A stretch of DNA of 64,000 nt, from positions 50,063 to 114,062 of the forward strand of contig NZ_PIJY01000021.1 of assembly GCF_008304605.1 (NCBI RefSeq), in the 5' to 3' direction. This DNA comes from Oceanobacillus polygoni (lineage in GTDB: Bacteria > Bacillota > Bacilli > Bacillales > Amphibacillaceae). Below, in pieces: positions 26,370 to 34,867 of this stretch (the first letter of the stretch is position 1; each line of letters begins with the position of its first letter). The translations under genes and the position numbers were made by a program. The notes under the pieces were generated by a model. The model was not told the origin of the DNA. It saw only the letters and a list, made by a program, of their open reading frames with translations, and ran no database searches.

Positions 26370-26460
26370 TTGATTTCATTCCCAATTTTTCCATTATTGA
26401 GTTTTATAAAGTTATTTCTTTGTGTGGCTCCTTTGTGGAAGTTTTGGAAACAAGTATGTT

Positions 26461-26487
26461 TCCTCTTCTGCAAGAGGAGCTTTTTTA
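26461..26487 (+). terminator. Rho-independent terminator of the uxa operon
   Basis: TCCTCTT/AAGAGGA stem with a 4-base loop, extended by GC, then TTTTTTATTTG. It ends the TRAP-uxaB-uxaE transcript. Confidence 0.82.
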
Positions 26488-26906
26488 TTTGTAATTAATG
26501 GACATTATTACCCGTATGCAAGGTCAATGGGGCAGAATTACACTACATTACAAGTTATAAAATAATAGAATTAATTCTCCTATTTACTTCAAATATACTC
26601 CTTTTATAGATGGAAGCACAATCGCCTATGGCTATACAACAAAAGATGAGATGATTAAGAAGATTCGTCACATATTAGCATTTTGAGTAATCAATAAGTC
26701 TTTGGTTGGCTACCATTTGTCCACTAGAATCTTTCTAGAGGACTTTTCTATAATGAGATTGATTTGTGAGTTAAGCAATCAGCAGAAAGAAAATCAAGCA
26801 TAGGGTGAAGACATTAAATTTTCCTAAAGAATTATCAATTTAGAATTTCTCCGGCCATTGACTTGATATAATGATAAGGAGATAAACCGTATAAGGGAGT
26901 CATACC
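26488..26906. other. intergenic region with possible coding debris
   Basis: No intact gene. A 30-codon stretch at 26594-26686 (containing IDGSTIAYGYTTKDEM) reads like a protein C-terminus but has no start or ribosome-binding site. A TATAAT sequence at 26867-26872 precedes the decayed reading frame at 26907. Confidence 0.3.
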
Positions 26907-27222
26907 ATGCAAAATATTCGGTTGAAGGCTTCGTTAGATCCTTTGCAAATTGAAAATCGATTACAATATGGGCCGGAAATTATGGAATTACATTTAGTAG
27001 AAGAAGGTTTGTATCATCGGGAAGAAATCGTAGAAGTCGTACGTGCTTTGAAAGCTCAAGGAATTCAAGTTTATTTGCATCACCCGATGGAAATATAAGG
27101 GGAAGTCTATAGATATTATTAGTTCTAATCAAAAGATTCAGGATTTTTATAATTGGTCTAGCCAGGAATTGGTAGCTATTTGCGAGCAAGAGAAGGTGCA
27201 ATGTCATACACTGTCATCTTGA
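26907..27222 (+). pseudogene. Truncated TIM-barrel protein (sugar phosphate isomerase/epimerase-like)
   Basis: The frame from ATG 26907 (AAGGGAG upstream) reads about 62 residues ending YLHHPMEI and stopping at 27098. A +1 shift there continues the coding pattern (KGKSIDIISSNQKIQDFYNW, then ELVAICEQEKVQC) until a stop near 27222. The opening, with strands at PEIMELHL and IQVYLHHP and a helix between, resembles an AP-endonuclease-2/xylose-isomerase-like barrel. Only about 100 of the expected 260 residues remain, and it runs directly into a nucleoside-hydrolase remnant. Family assignment is tentative; that the gene is broken is clear. Confidence 0.6.
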
Positions 27223-27473
27223 CATAACACATCAAGCGCTGGCAACAAAAAAAGTGATTGATCAAGTGAACACAATAGATAACGAAGTTTCCAAAATTGT
27301 TTACAATGAAGGATGTAAACATAACGGTGGAAACGAAAGGTGAGTTCACAGCAGGAACGACCTTAATTGATCTGCATGGGGTTTCAGGTAGAAGTGTTAA
27401 TGCAAAGTTTGGCTTAAAACTTGACACGGAAGGCTTTTGGCAGCTTATGATTGAAGCACTCAAAAAGTATTAG
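27218..27473 (+). pseudogene. C-terminal remnant of a ribonucleoside hydrolase
   Basis: The frame from 27218 reads LDITHQALATKKVIDQV and NEVSKIV. After an internal deletion or frameshift, 27306-27473 reads VNITVETKGEFTAG, then LIDLHG and a tail ending FWQLMIEALKKY. This is the C-terminal part of the inosine-uridine-preferring nucleoside hydrolase family. The N-terminal calcium-binding DxDxxxDD region is absent. It is fused to the preceding barrel remnant and lies 15 bases before an intact ribokinase, the usual operon partner. The upstream half of a ribonucleoside-catabolic operon has therefore been lost. Confidence 0.8.
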
Positions 27474-27488
27474 GTTAGTGGTGATAAT

Positions 27489-28388
27489 ATGATTACCGTC
27501 GTCGGAAGTATTAATATGGATTTGGTTGTACAAACAAATCATGTACCGGAAATTGGAGAAACAAAGTTAGGAACCTCTTTTTCCACCTATTTTGGTGGTA
27601 AGGGAGCAAATCAAGTCGTATCTATTGCACGATTAGGCAAGGAAGCCCAGATGATTGGTGCATGTGGTACGGATGGATATGGAGAAAAGGCACTTGCATT
27701 ATTAAAACAGGAAAACGTAAAAACAGAAAATGTGTTCTTATTTCCGAATGAAACAACAGGGATTGCTACAATCATTGTTTCTGAGGCTGATAATCGAATC
27801 ATTGTCGTTCCAGGGGCAAACAATTTATTGACATGTAATGAAATTGAACGTGTTAAACAGGAGATTGTTCAAAGTGAAATTGTCGTCATACAGCTTGAGA
27901 TACCATCTGAAACAGTTCATGCAGTGTTGGAAATATGTAAACAACATGACGTTCCTGTTGTACTCAATCCCGCGCCAGTTGATAACTTTAAAGAGGAATT
28001 CATTGAATTAGCAACTTATCTTACCCCGAATGAATCGGAATGTATCAGTATTTTTGGTGGAAATATGGAACAATCATTAGAACTTTATCCAAATAAGTTA
28101 ATTGTTACTTTGGGAGATCAAGGTGCTCGCTATTATGATGGTGAAAAGCATATATTCATTAAAGGCTTTCAAACCACTCCCTTGGATACGACGGGTGCTG
28201 GCGATACGTTTAACGGAAGTTTTGCTTTTGCATTGGCGGAAGGAATGGGTATCCAGGAGGCAGTGAGATTTGCCAACGCAAGTGCTTCTATTTCGGTCGA
28301 AAAACAGGGTGCACAAAGTGGCATGCCTTCATTGGAAAAAGTTTTAGATCGGCTTAAGGATAAAGATTCAACTGATACTAAGATATAG
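27489..28388 (+). CDS. rbsK: Ribokinase (PfkB family)
   Basis: 299 residues, complete. It has the N-terminal GSINMDLV strand, GGKGANQ (residues 36-42) of PfkB signature 1, and DTTGAGDTFNG with catalytic Asp239 of signature 2. It phosphorylates ribose, presumably released from nucleosides. The two genes immediately upstream are broken, so the enzyme may now serve another ribose source or be on the way to loss. No rbs transporter genes are adjacent. A decayed second ribokinase lies at 63294-63455. Confidence 0.92.
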   Translation: MITVVGSINMDLVVQTNHVPEIGETKLGTSFSTYFGGKGANQVVSIARLGKEAQMIGACGTDGYGEKALALLKQENVKTENVFLFPNETTGIATIIVSEADNRIIVVPGANNLLTCNEIERVKQEIVQSEIVVIQLEIPSETVHAVLEICKQHDVPVVLNPAPVDNFKEEFIELATYLTPNESECISIFGGNMEQSLELYPNKLIVTLGDQGARYYDGEKHIFIKGFQTTPLDTTGAGDTFNGSFAFALAEGMGIQEAVRFANASASISVEKQGAQSGMPSLEKVLDRLKDKDSTDTKI

Positions 28389-28394
28389 AAGTGG

Positions 28395-28640
28395 AAAAAT
28401 GAGGCTGGGACAAAAGTTTTTTTATGAGATAAAAACCGAACATGATTGTTGCAAACAACTCGCTCCGGAAATATACTTCGCGCATCCAAAGGCGGCTGGT
28501 GAGCCCCCTTCTGCTATCGCACTACGGTGTCTCACCTATGCCTTTCCTCCTGCTGGAGTCTACGTATATTTCCTACGCTAATTTTGTGCGTCGTTCGTCT
28601 TTAACATTAAACACTTTAGTTATGTCCCAGTCTCATTTTT
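28395..28640. repeat. long imperfect palindromic intergenic repeat
   Basis: A 246-base element bounded by an inverted repeat around GAGGCTGGGACA (28395-28411 with 28624-28640, one G-T mismatch). Inside it, GGAAATATAC (28467-28476) pairs with GTATATTTCC (28564-28573) and GGTGAG pairs with CTCACC. Base composition is far more GC-rich than the surroundings. From memory, similar elements recur between genes in Bacillaceae. It lies between convergent genes and may act as a bidirectional terminator. Small open frames inside it are not real genes. Confidence 0.75.
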
Positions 28641-28884
28641 TAGCCTATAAGTCTGTTAAGTTTCTTTAATATCGGTGCTTTGTTGACTAAACAGTATTAT
28701 GAAATAGATTACTATGTTGTTTTTTGTGAAAAACAAGTGGAGAATATATAGAAATGCTGAAACTTATCATCAACATACTTCATTTATGAACTGGATGGTT
28801 CTTTCTATATAGATCCCGCCCCTTTGTATAGTGAAAATGAGTGATTACATTTTCCTTCGTTGTAATTAATTTCATTCCATACCT

Positions 28885-30105
28885 TTAAATTATTTGTTCT
28901 CTTTTAGACCAATATTCCTCCCACTCCATCTGGACCGTCCTTCTCCCGCTTTCAACCTCTGGATGAAACTGAATATAAGCATTCTTTCTCGTATCTGCTA
29001 CTTGTTTAATAGCATCTTTTAACTCTTCCTCTAATTGATGCTGACCAGTGCGCTCAGCGATGGATAACCCAGCAACTCGACCTTGTGCAGCGGCAACTTT
29101 CGCTCCTTCTATCCCTGTAATATTACCAGCGACAAATAAACCTTCCACTGGTGTCTCCATTTGCTCATTATGTAATGGTACATATCCACCGAGTTCCTCG
29201 ATATAATGAAAAGGACATCCAGTTAGTGCTGCTAGTTCTCCTAATGGATAAAGACCGCCAGCAATACAGACAAAGTCAACAGCAATGTTTTCTTCACTTC
29301 CTTCTATAACCTCGCCTTTACTGCTAATCGAAGCGATTGTTACTCCTGCTACTTCCTGCTCTCCGTAAATTTCAATAACAGCTTTTTTTAGTTGAATGGG
29401 AATGTCCCACATTTTCACACCATTTCTAGGAAAAAATGTAACACCTAACTCTTTCATGAAATTATTTTTCATTAATTTGCTTCCTAATTTTACAAAAGAG
29501 GAAGGGGCCATATGAGCAACGTGAAGTAATGAATCTAATACCTTCTTGGGATGTGCAGATTCATGAGTAATTTGATTGTTTTTCGGTAAGGCAAGACAAG
29601 CAATATCTACCCCTGCGAGTTTTAATTCCATGGCAATAGCCGATGATAGAACATTAATACCAATAATAATTCCGCGGTTTCCAGGTTTCACACGGTGTAC
29701 ATTCGTCATTACCTGTGCTGCTCCAACAGACATAACTCCAGGTAATGTCCAGCCGGGGATTGGTACTGGAGCCTCAGCAGCTCCTGTTGCTAGTAATAGA
29801 TTAGTTGTTTGAAAGGTTTCTTTGTCTGTGTAAACCTTCCATCGATTATCTTTCTTTTCAATATTAAAGACCGCTGTTTCTAAGTAGAATTGAATACCCA
29901 GATCTACAGCCTGTTGAAATAATTTGTTGGATTCATTGATCCCGTTCCACCAAGTACCATCTGGCTGTTCATATAATTGACCTAGCAAACGACCACCTGG
30001 TTTCATGTACTCATCGATAACATATACTTCTAATCCCTTTTGAGCACATGTAATAGCGGCTGTTAATCCGGCAGGACCAGAACCAATAATAATGACATTA
30101 TTCAT
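28885..30105 (-). CDS. FAD-dependent oxidoreductase subunit of hydroxyproline dehydrogenase (HcnB-like)
   Basis: 406 residues. It has a dinucleotide-binding N-terminus IIGSGPAGLTAAITC (4-18), a second nucleotide-binding region (about 148-170, GIIIGINVLSSAIAME) and a late VAGNITGIEGAKVAAAQGR segment. It resembles the alpha subunit of heteromeric D-hydroxyproline or octopine/opine-type dehydrogenases, but lacks the C-terminal BFD 2Fe-2S domain often fused there; that domain is encoded separately two genes upstream. It overlaps the preceding ferredoxin-like gene by 8 bases and is last in a sigma-54-driven operon. It accepts electrons from cis-4-hydroxy-D-proline oxidation with its partner subunits. 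Confidence 0.82.
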   Translation of the reverse strand: MNNVIIIGSGPAGLTAAITCAQKGLEVYVIDEYMKPGGRLLGQLYEQPDGTWWNGINESNKLFQQAVDLGIQFYLETAVFNIEKKDNRWKVYTDKETFQTTNLLLATGAAEAPVPIPGWTLPGVMSVGAAQVMTNVHRVKPGNRGIIIGINVLSSAIAMELKLAGVDIACLALPKNNQITHESAHPKKVLDSLLHVAHMAPSSFVKLGSKLMKNNFMKELGVTFFPRNGVKMWDIPIQLKKAVIEIYGEQEVAGVTIASISSKGEVIEGSEENIAVDFVCIAGGLYPLGELAALTGCPFHYIEELGGYVPLHNEQMETPVEGLFVAGNITGIEGAKVAAAQGRVAGLSIAERTGQHQLEEELKDAIKQVADTRKNAYIQFHPEVESGRRTVQMEWEEYWSKREQII

Positions 30106-30436
30106 CAGATGACCTCCAATCCCTTACTGGTGTTGGGAGTTTGCCATGGCTTTCCACGATCATATTCTCTTTTAATGGGGTAAGGCAGGCACGAACTCCT
30201 TGCTTGCCGTTTATACTTACTCTGCATTCAAAGCAATGACCGATGTTACAATAGATTCCCCGCGGAGAACCACTTTCCTCATGATGGCGAAGAGTGCGAA
30301 TTTCATTTGCTAACAGTGCAGCAGCTAAAGATTCGTCTTCATAGCCTGTGTATTGTTTATCATTAAAGGTGAAGGTAACTGCTTTTTTCTTTTCTGGATT
30401 TCCAAGTATTGGGTGGTTGGTGACGCGCAATTTCAT
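30098..30436 (-). CDS. 2Fe-2S ferredoxin-like dehydrogenase subunit (HcnA-like)
   Basis: 112 residues. The plant-type 2Fe-2S ligands are Cys63, Cys68, Cys71 and Cys84 (YCNIGHCFEC and RAC). The beta-grasp N-terminus (VTFTFNDKQYTGYEDESLAAAL) is typical of the small gamma subunit of heteromeric amino-acid and D-hydroxyproline dehydrogenases. It transfers electrons between the FAD subunits. Start overlaps the upstream gene by 4 bases and end overlaps the downstream gene by 8, so the three proteins are made in a coupled manner. Confidence 0.85.
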   Translation of the reverse strand: MKLRVTNHPILGNPEKKKAVTFTFNDKQYTGYEDESLAAALLANEIRTLRHHEESGSPRGIYCNIGHCFECRVSINGKQGVRACLTPLKENMIVESHGKLPTPVRDWRSSDE

Positions 30437-30714
30437 TTTCCTTCACCACCTAAATCCACAAAATTAACAGGCCTAATTGGGGCTTGATATTTTAAGGATA
30501 TACTTTTCTTACTTTGCTCACTTCCGACTTGCTTTGCAACTTGGTCCACCATGCTTCGACACGTCCTTCCGCCGCAATACCCCATTCCTGCACGTGTCCT
30601 AAGCTTTAATTCTCTTGCCGAACAGTTATAGGTTATTGCTGTATCTAATAATTCTTGATATGTTACTTCTTCACATCTGCAAATAATCATTTCACATTCT
30701 GCCAATTGAATCAC
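30433..30714 (-). CDS. Stand-alone BFD-type (2Fe-2S)-binding protein
   Basis: 93 residues. Cluster ligands Cys12 and Cys14 (ICRCEEVT) and Cys47 and Cys52 (GYCGGRTC) define the bacterioferredoxin-associated ferredoxin fold. In many related dehydrogenases this domain is the C-terminal part of the large FAD subunit; here it is a separate first gene. It lies 25 bases downstream of a near-perfect -24/-12 promoter and overlaps the next gene by 4 bases. It likely relays electrons within the hydroxyproline dehydrogenase complex. Confidence 0.85.
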   Translation of the reverse strand: MIQLAECEMIICRCEEVTYQELLDTAITYNCSARELKLRTRAGMGYCGGRTCRSMVDQVAKQVGSEQSKKSISLKYQAPIRPVNFVDLGGEGK

Positions 30715-30738
30715 CTCATCTTTTTCTTAATGATAACC

Positions 30739-30756
30739 CTGCAATAATCGTGCCAA
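30739..30756 (-). promoter_or_regulatory. sigma-54 promoter of the dehydrogenase-subunit operon
   Basis: On the minus strand: TTGGCACG, four bases, TTGCAG. This is essentially the -24/-12 consensus (GG and GC ten bases apart). It lies 20 bases beyond the stop of the sigma-54 activator gene and 25 bases before the first subunit gene. Confidence 0.9.
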
Positions 30757-30775
30757 CTTTTAAAAGAGAGGGGAT

Positions 30776-32488
30776 TCAATTTTTTATTCCAAGTTTATTT
30801 AAACGGTTATAAAGTGTAGCTCTGGTGATTTGCAACTTTCTAGCAACGGCATTCTTGTTTCCGCTTTCATTATCGAGTTCATGTAGAAGTATTTTCCGTT
30901 CCACTTCTTGAAGTCTGTCAGCTAATGGACGAGAGTCATTTTCGTAAATAGATGTCATCGAATTGTTTTTAACTGCCAATCCATCTATTTCAAAAGGTAA
31001 ATGCTCTAATTTAACCTGACCATCTTCTGAGAAAACAATTAAGCGCTCGATGACATTTTTTAGCTCCCTGATATTACCTTGCCATTCATGGTTTAACAGG
31101 GCCTGCATCACTTCCTGTGAAATACCATAAATCGGCCTGTTATATTTAATGGATATTTCATATAGAAAGTAATGTGTTAATTCAATAATATCTTCTGGTC
31201 GCTTGCGTAACGGTGGAATTTCAAGACTTACCACATTTAATCGATAATAAAGGTCTTCGCGAAATTTTCCTTCCTCAACTAAATCCTTTAAGATACGATT
31301 TGTTGCAGCAATCACTCTAAAATCGACTGTTTTCTCTTTCGTTCCACCAACCGCATAGAATTTCTTTTCTTGAAGTAATCGTAAAAGTTTTACTTGCATT
31401 TCTAAAGGCATTTCTCCAATTTCATCTAGAAATAAGGTTCCACCTTGTGCTAGTTCGACTTTCCCTTTTTTCCCTTTATTGTCCGCTCCAGAGAAAGCAC
31501 CTTTTTCATAGCCAAACATTTCACTTTCAAATAGAGAGGAAGGAATGGCGCCACAGTTGATGGCAATAAAAGGAGCTTTATTGCCTTCGCGAATAGTATG
31601 AATTGCTTTGGCAAAAAGTTCCTTTCCTACTCCGCTTTCTCCATGAATTAATATGTTTGTAGACGTACTTGCTGCCTTCTCAGCCATGGAAGTTGTTTTC
31701 TTAAGTGTTCTACTGTTACCGCGAATAAGTTTAAATGGATCTTCAGGTACGAATCGATTAGCTTCTCTTTCAAGTTCAAATAGTTTTTCTGATGCATTGT
31801 TTAATTCATTATTTAATCGTATTTGGCTTGTTATATCTATCTCAGAGACGACCGCACCAATTATTTGGTCTTCTAAATAAACAGGATTGGAGTTGATTAA
31901 CACGACAAGATCTTCTCTTGCTTTATGCTGTTTGTGCTGGAGGGAATCACCGCTTTTTAAGGTGTTTAGCAGTTCGAGCCGTTCAGGATTGAAGAAGTTT
32001 GTAATTGGTTTTCCAATGATATCTTTTTGTTTTACAGAAAATAGCTTCTCTGCCCCTTTTGTCCAAACGAGTACATTCTGATTCGCATCAATAACGGTAC
32101 ATGAACCATCCATTGTTTCTAAAATAGCTTGGTAATAAGCATTTAATTGTTTGTACTCGTTTCTAAGCAATGTAAATAAATCAAATGTACTGAGATATCC
32201 TATGTAGTTTTTCTTCTCTTTCAGGACAATGAATTGATGTTTTTCTAACAATTTGATTGCTTCGTTTACATGGATATCTGCTGAAACCTCTTTGCACGGA
32301 TAGTAGTTTAGGTGGTCTGTATCGGGAACCAATTCAATTAAGTACACTTTTTCTTGATTTTTAAAAAGGAGTTTTTTTGGTTTATTGGTTTGAAGTAAAC
32401 TTCTAAGCTCTTTCTCATCTTCTTTTATATCCGTAATGATTAAAAAATCCCGTTTCATAGCTAATTTAAAATTTTTTTCAAAATTCAT
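30776..32488 (-). CDS. Sigma-54-dependent transcriptional activator of the hydroxyproline genes
   Basis: 570 residues in four parts. A CBS-like segment covers about residues 66-112 (VNEAIKLLEKHQFIVL, YIGYLSTFDLF), and a PAS domain covers 115-225. The AAA+ domain (245-475) has Walker A GESGVGKE (283-290), the sigma-54 loop GAFSGA (330-335, with Ser replacing the usual Thr) and Walker B LFLDEIGEMP. A Fis-type HTH (535-568) contains AVARKLQITRATLYNRLNKLG. It is a RocR/PrdR-like activator. -24/-12 promoters lie on both sides of the gene, pointing away from it; this places both operons under its control. The ligand sensed by the PAS domain is presumably hydroxyproline or a derivative. Confidence 0.93.
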   Translation of the reverse strand: MNFEKNFKLAMKRDFLIITDIKEDEKELRSLLQTNKPKKLLFKNQEKVYLIELVPDTDHLNYYPCKEVSADIHVNEAIKLLEKHQFIVLKEKKNYIGYLSTFDLFTLLRNEYKQLNAYYQAILETMDGSCTVIDANQNVLVWTKGAEKLFSVKQKDIIGKPITNFFNPERLELLNTLKSGDSLQHKQHKAREDLVVLINSNPVYLEDQIIGAVVSEIDITSQIRLNNELNNASEKLFELEREANRFVPEDPFKLIRGNSRTLKKTTSMAEKAASTSTNILIHGESGVGKELFAKAIHTIREGNKAPFIAINCGAIPSSLFESEMFGYEKGAFSGADNKGKKGKVELAQGGTLFLDEIGEMPLEMQVKLLRLLQEKKFYAVGGTKEKTVDFRVIAATNRILKDLVEEGKFREDLYYRLNVVSLEIPPLRKRPEDIIELTHYFLYEISIKYNRPIYGISQEVMQALLNHEWQGNIRELKNVIERLIVFSEDGQVKLEHLPFEIDGLAVKNNSMTSIYENDSRPLADRLQEVERKILLHELDNESGNKNAVARKLQITRATLYNRLNKLGIKN

Positions 32489-32543
32489 TTAAGCAACCTC
32501 CTTGTGTATAAAAAGTTTTACAGTCTTATAAATAATTTTACAT

Positions 32544-32571
32544 TAACATATTCAGAAAACAATATATGTTA
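32544..32571. promoter_or_regulatory. inverted repeat upstream of the rightward sigma-54 promoter (candidate enhancer)
   Basis: TAACATAT (32544-32551) and ATATGTTA (32564-32571) form a perfect 8-bp inverted repeat with a 12-base gap, about 25 bases upstream of the -24 element. It is a possible binding site of the activator, although unusually close to the promoter. Confidence 0.4.
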
Positions 32572-32591
32572 CGAAAATAGAATAAATATTG

Positions 32592-32609
32592 TTGGCATGT
32601 TTTTTGCAT
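32592..32609 (+). promoter_or_regulatory. sigma-54 promoter of the rightward hydroxyproline operon
   Basis: TTGGCATG, four T bases, TTGCAT: GG and GC are ten bases apart, one base off consensus in the -24 box. It lies 38 bases before the DAAO-type gene. Confidence 0.9.
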
Positions 32610-32647
32610 AATATTTTGTAGCAGAGTCTAGAAAGGAGGTATTAAAG

Positions 32648-33829
32648 ATGGGAAATCCAAAGCATCGTGACATTGTAGTTATTGGTGGGGGAATTATCGG
32701 GGCAGCTATAGCCTATTATGGAGCAAAAGCAGGATTGGAGATAACGGTGTTAGAAAAGAATGAGCTAGCTAGTGGAACATCTTCAAGGTGTGATGGAAAC
32801 ATTTTGGCTATAGACAAGGACCCAGGCTTTGATAGTCAGATGTCTTTAAAAAGCCAGCAATTGGTACATGAGTTAAGTAAGGAGTTAGAGGTACCATTTG
32901 AGTATCGTAACCCAGGGAGTATTTTGGTTTGTGAGAATGATGAAGAAATGGAAGCAGCAAGTAAATGGGTAAAACAACAAAAGGATGCTGGATTGGATTT
33001 TCGGATGCTTGATCGGTCTGATTTAAAAAATGAATCAAAGTATTTTGCGGATGATTTATTTGGTGGATTGGAATGTAAGACTGATTCGACAGTAAATCCA
33101 TATATGCTTACCTTTTCTATGTTTCATCGTGCTCAAAAATCTGGAGCAAGGGTACATACGAAGACAGAGGTAACTAATGTAGCCAAAGATCCATCTGGCC
33201 AATTTTCTATTGAAACAACGAATGGCACATTTACAGCGAACAAAGTGGTGAATGCGTGTGGGGTATGGGCACCTTTTATTGGAGAAATGTTAGAAGTGAC
33301 TATTCCCATTAAACCAAGAAAAGGACAGCTTATTGTAGCCTCCAGACAGCAACCAGTTGGATTGCGAAAGGTAATGGAATTTGGCTATCTTATCTCGAAG
33401 TTTGGTGGAACGAGAGAAGTGGATTCCATAACGGAAAAGTATGGAGTTGCACTAGTGTTTGAACCAACTGAAAGCCAAAATTTTCTCATTGGAAGTAGCC
33501 GGGAATTTTCAGGATTTAATACGACGGTGAATCATGAAGTAACGAAGTATATTGCGAGAAGAGCTGTTCGCTTTTATCCGAAGATAGCGGATATGACAGT
33601 TATTCGGACTTATGCTGGTTTACGACCGTGGACAGAGGACCATCTTCCGATAATTTCACATGTAGAACAAGTTCCTGGCTTTTATATTGCAGCTGGGCAT
33701 GAAGGAGATGGAATTAGCTTGGCGGCTGTGACAGGAAAACTTATCGAAGAAATGTTATCAGAGAAACAAACCTGTATACCAGTTCAACCGCTACGCCATG
33801 ATCGATTTAAAGAAAGGGTGGTTCAATAG
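32648..33829 (+). CDS. DAAO-type FAD oxidoreductase, D-hydroxyproline dehydrogenase catalytic subunit
   Basis: 393 residues. It has an N-terminal FAD motif VIGGGIIGAAIAYYGA (about 12-27) with ELASGTSSRCDGN, a strand-rich central substrate domain, and a C-terminal segment RTYAGLRPWTEDHLPII followed by AAGHEGDGISLAAVTG. This is typical of glycine/D-amino-acid oxidase-like dehydrogenase beta subunits such as HypO/LhpB. It would oxidise cis-4-hydroxy-D-proline to pyrroline-4-hydroxy-2-carboxylate, passing electrons to the divergently encoded 2Fe-2S/FAD subunits. GAAAGGAGG precedes the ATG. The stop directly abuts the racemase start. Confidence 0.87.
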   Translation: MGNPKHRDIVVIGGGIIGAAIAYYGAKAGLEITVLEKNELASGTSSRCDGNILAIDKDPGFDSQMSLKSQQLVHELSKELEVPFEYRNPGSILVCENDEEMEAASKWVKQQKDAGLDFRMLDRSDLKNESKYFADDLFGGLECKTDSTVNPYMLTFSMFHRAQKSGARVHTKTEVTNVAKDPSGQFSIETTNGTFTANKVVNACGVWAPFIGEMLEVTIPIKPRKGQLIVASRQQPVGLRKVMEFGYLISKFGGTREVDSITEKYGVALVFEPTESQNFLIGSSREFSGFNTTVNHEVTKYIARRAVRFYPKIADMTVIRTYAGLRPWTEDHLPIISHVEQVPGFYIAAGHEGDGISLAAVTGKLIEEMLSEKQTCIPVQPLRHDRFKERVVQ

Positions 33830-34867
33830 ATGAAGTTTCAGCGCCTATTTTCAACAATTGATACACATACTGGTGGAAATCCAACACGGACCGTTATTAG
33901 TGGACTTCCACCGATTAAGGGAAATACGATGTCAGAAAAAATGCTTTATATGGATAAACATTACGATTGGATTCGAAAGTTTTTAATGAATGAGCCTAGA
34001 GGGCATGAGGTAATGTCAGGTGCTCTGCTTGTAGAACCGTGCCATCCTGAGGCGGACTTTGGGGTCATTTATATCGAAACGGGCGGATATCTTCCAATGT
34101 GTGGTCATGATACGATTGGCTGCTGTACTGCATTAATTGAGGCAGGTTTGGTTGAGGTTTCTGAGCCATATACCTATCTTAAATTAGATACTCCAGCTGG
34201 CTTAATTAAAGTCACCATTAAAGTGACTAATGGCAAAGCAGAGGAAGTAACTTTTTCCAATGTTCCTTCCTTTCTATTAAAGACCATCAAAATGGATGTA
34301 GAAGGAATTGGAGAAGTGGAATGTGATATTGCTTACGGGGGCAATTTCTATGGCATTATCGATGCTAGAAAAATAGGGATTGAACTGACGAAAGAAAATG
34401 CATCCACGATTATTGAAAAAGCAATCACTATACGCAATACCATTAATGCTGCTGAGGAGATTGTTCATCCTGAATTTCCATTTATTCAAGGATTAACACA
34501 TATTGAATTTTACACAGATCCAGTTCATTCAGAAGCAGATGTGAAGAACACTGTAGTTGTTCCTCCTGGTGGGATTGATCGATCCCCATGCGGAACAGGT
34601 ACTTCTGCAAAACTAGCAGTTATGTATAGTAAAAATGAAATAGAAGAAAATGAATTGTTTGTGCATGAGAGTATTGTTGGTTCTTTATTTAAAGCGAGAA
34701 TTTTAAATACAACTACTGTAAAGAATGTAGGAGCTGTTATTCCAGAGGTAACGGGTTCAGCTTGGTTAATGGGTATGCATCGGTTCTTTTATAATGAGGA
34801 AGACCCACTGAAAGAAGGATTTTTGCTCATTCCCCCAATGGAACATGAAATGGAGGATATAACATGA
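33830..34867 (+). CDS. Proline racemase family, 4-hydroxyproline 2-epimerase
   Basis: 345 residues with both catalytic cysteines: Cys91 in PMCGHDTIG and Cys254 in DRSPCGTGTSA. Asp250, His93 and the THTGG and NEPRGHE segments are also present. Two cysteines favour proline racemase or hydroxyproline 2-epimerase over trans-3-hydroxyproline dehydratase, which has Thr at the second position. In this operon, epimerisation of trans-4-hydroxy-L-proline to cis-4-hydroxy-D-proline is the most likely activity. The gene begins directly after the DAAO gene and overlaps the next racemase homologue by 4 bases. Confidence 0.9.
   Translation: MKFQRLFSTIDTHTGGNPTRTVISGLPPIKGNTMSEKMLYMDKHYDWIRKFLMNEPRGHEVMSGALLVEPCHPEADFGVIYIETGGYLPMCGHDTIGCCTALIEAGLVEVSEPYTYLKLDTPAGLIKVTIKVTNGKAEEVTFSNVPSFLLKTIKMDVEGIGEVECDIAYGGNFYGIIDARKIGIELTKENASTIIEKAITIRNTINAAEEIVHPEFPFIQGLTHIEFYTDPVHSEADVKNTVVVPPGGIDRSPCGTGTSAKLAVMYSKNEIEENELFVHESIVGSLFKARILNTTTVKNVGAVIPEVTGSAWLMGMHRFFYNEEDPLKEGFLLIPPMEHEMEDIT

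Noticed and set aside
28399..28669. Small open frames inside the palindromic element
   Set aside because: They fall entirely within the nested inverted repeat and lack ribosome-binding sites.
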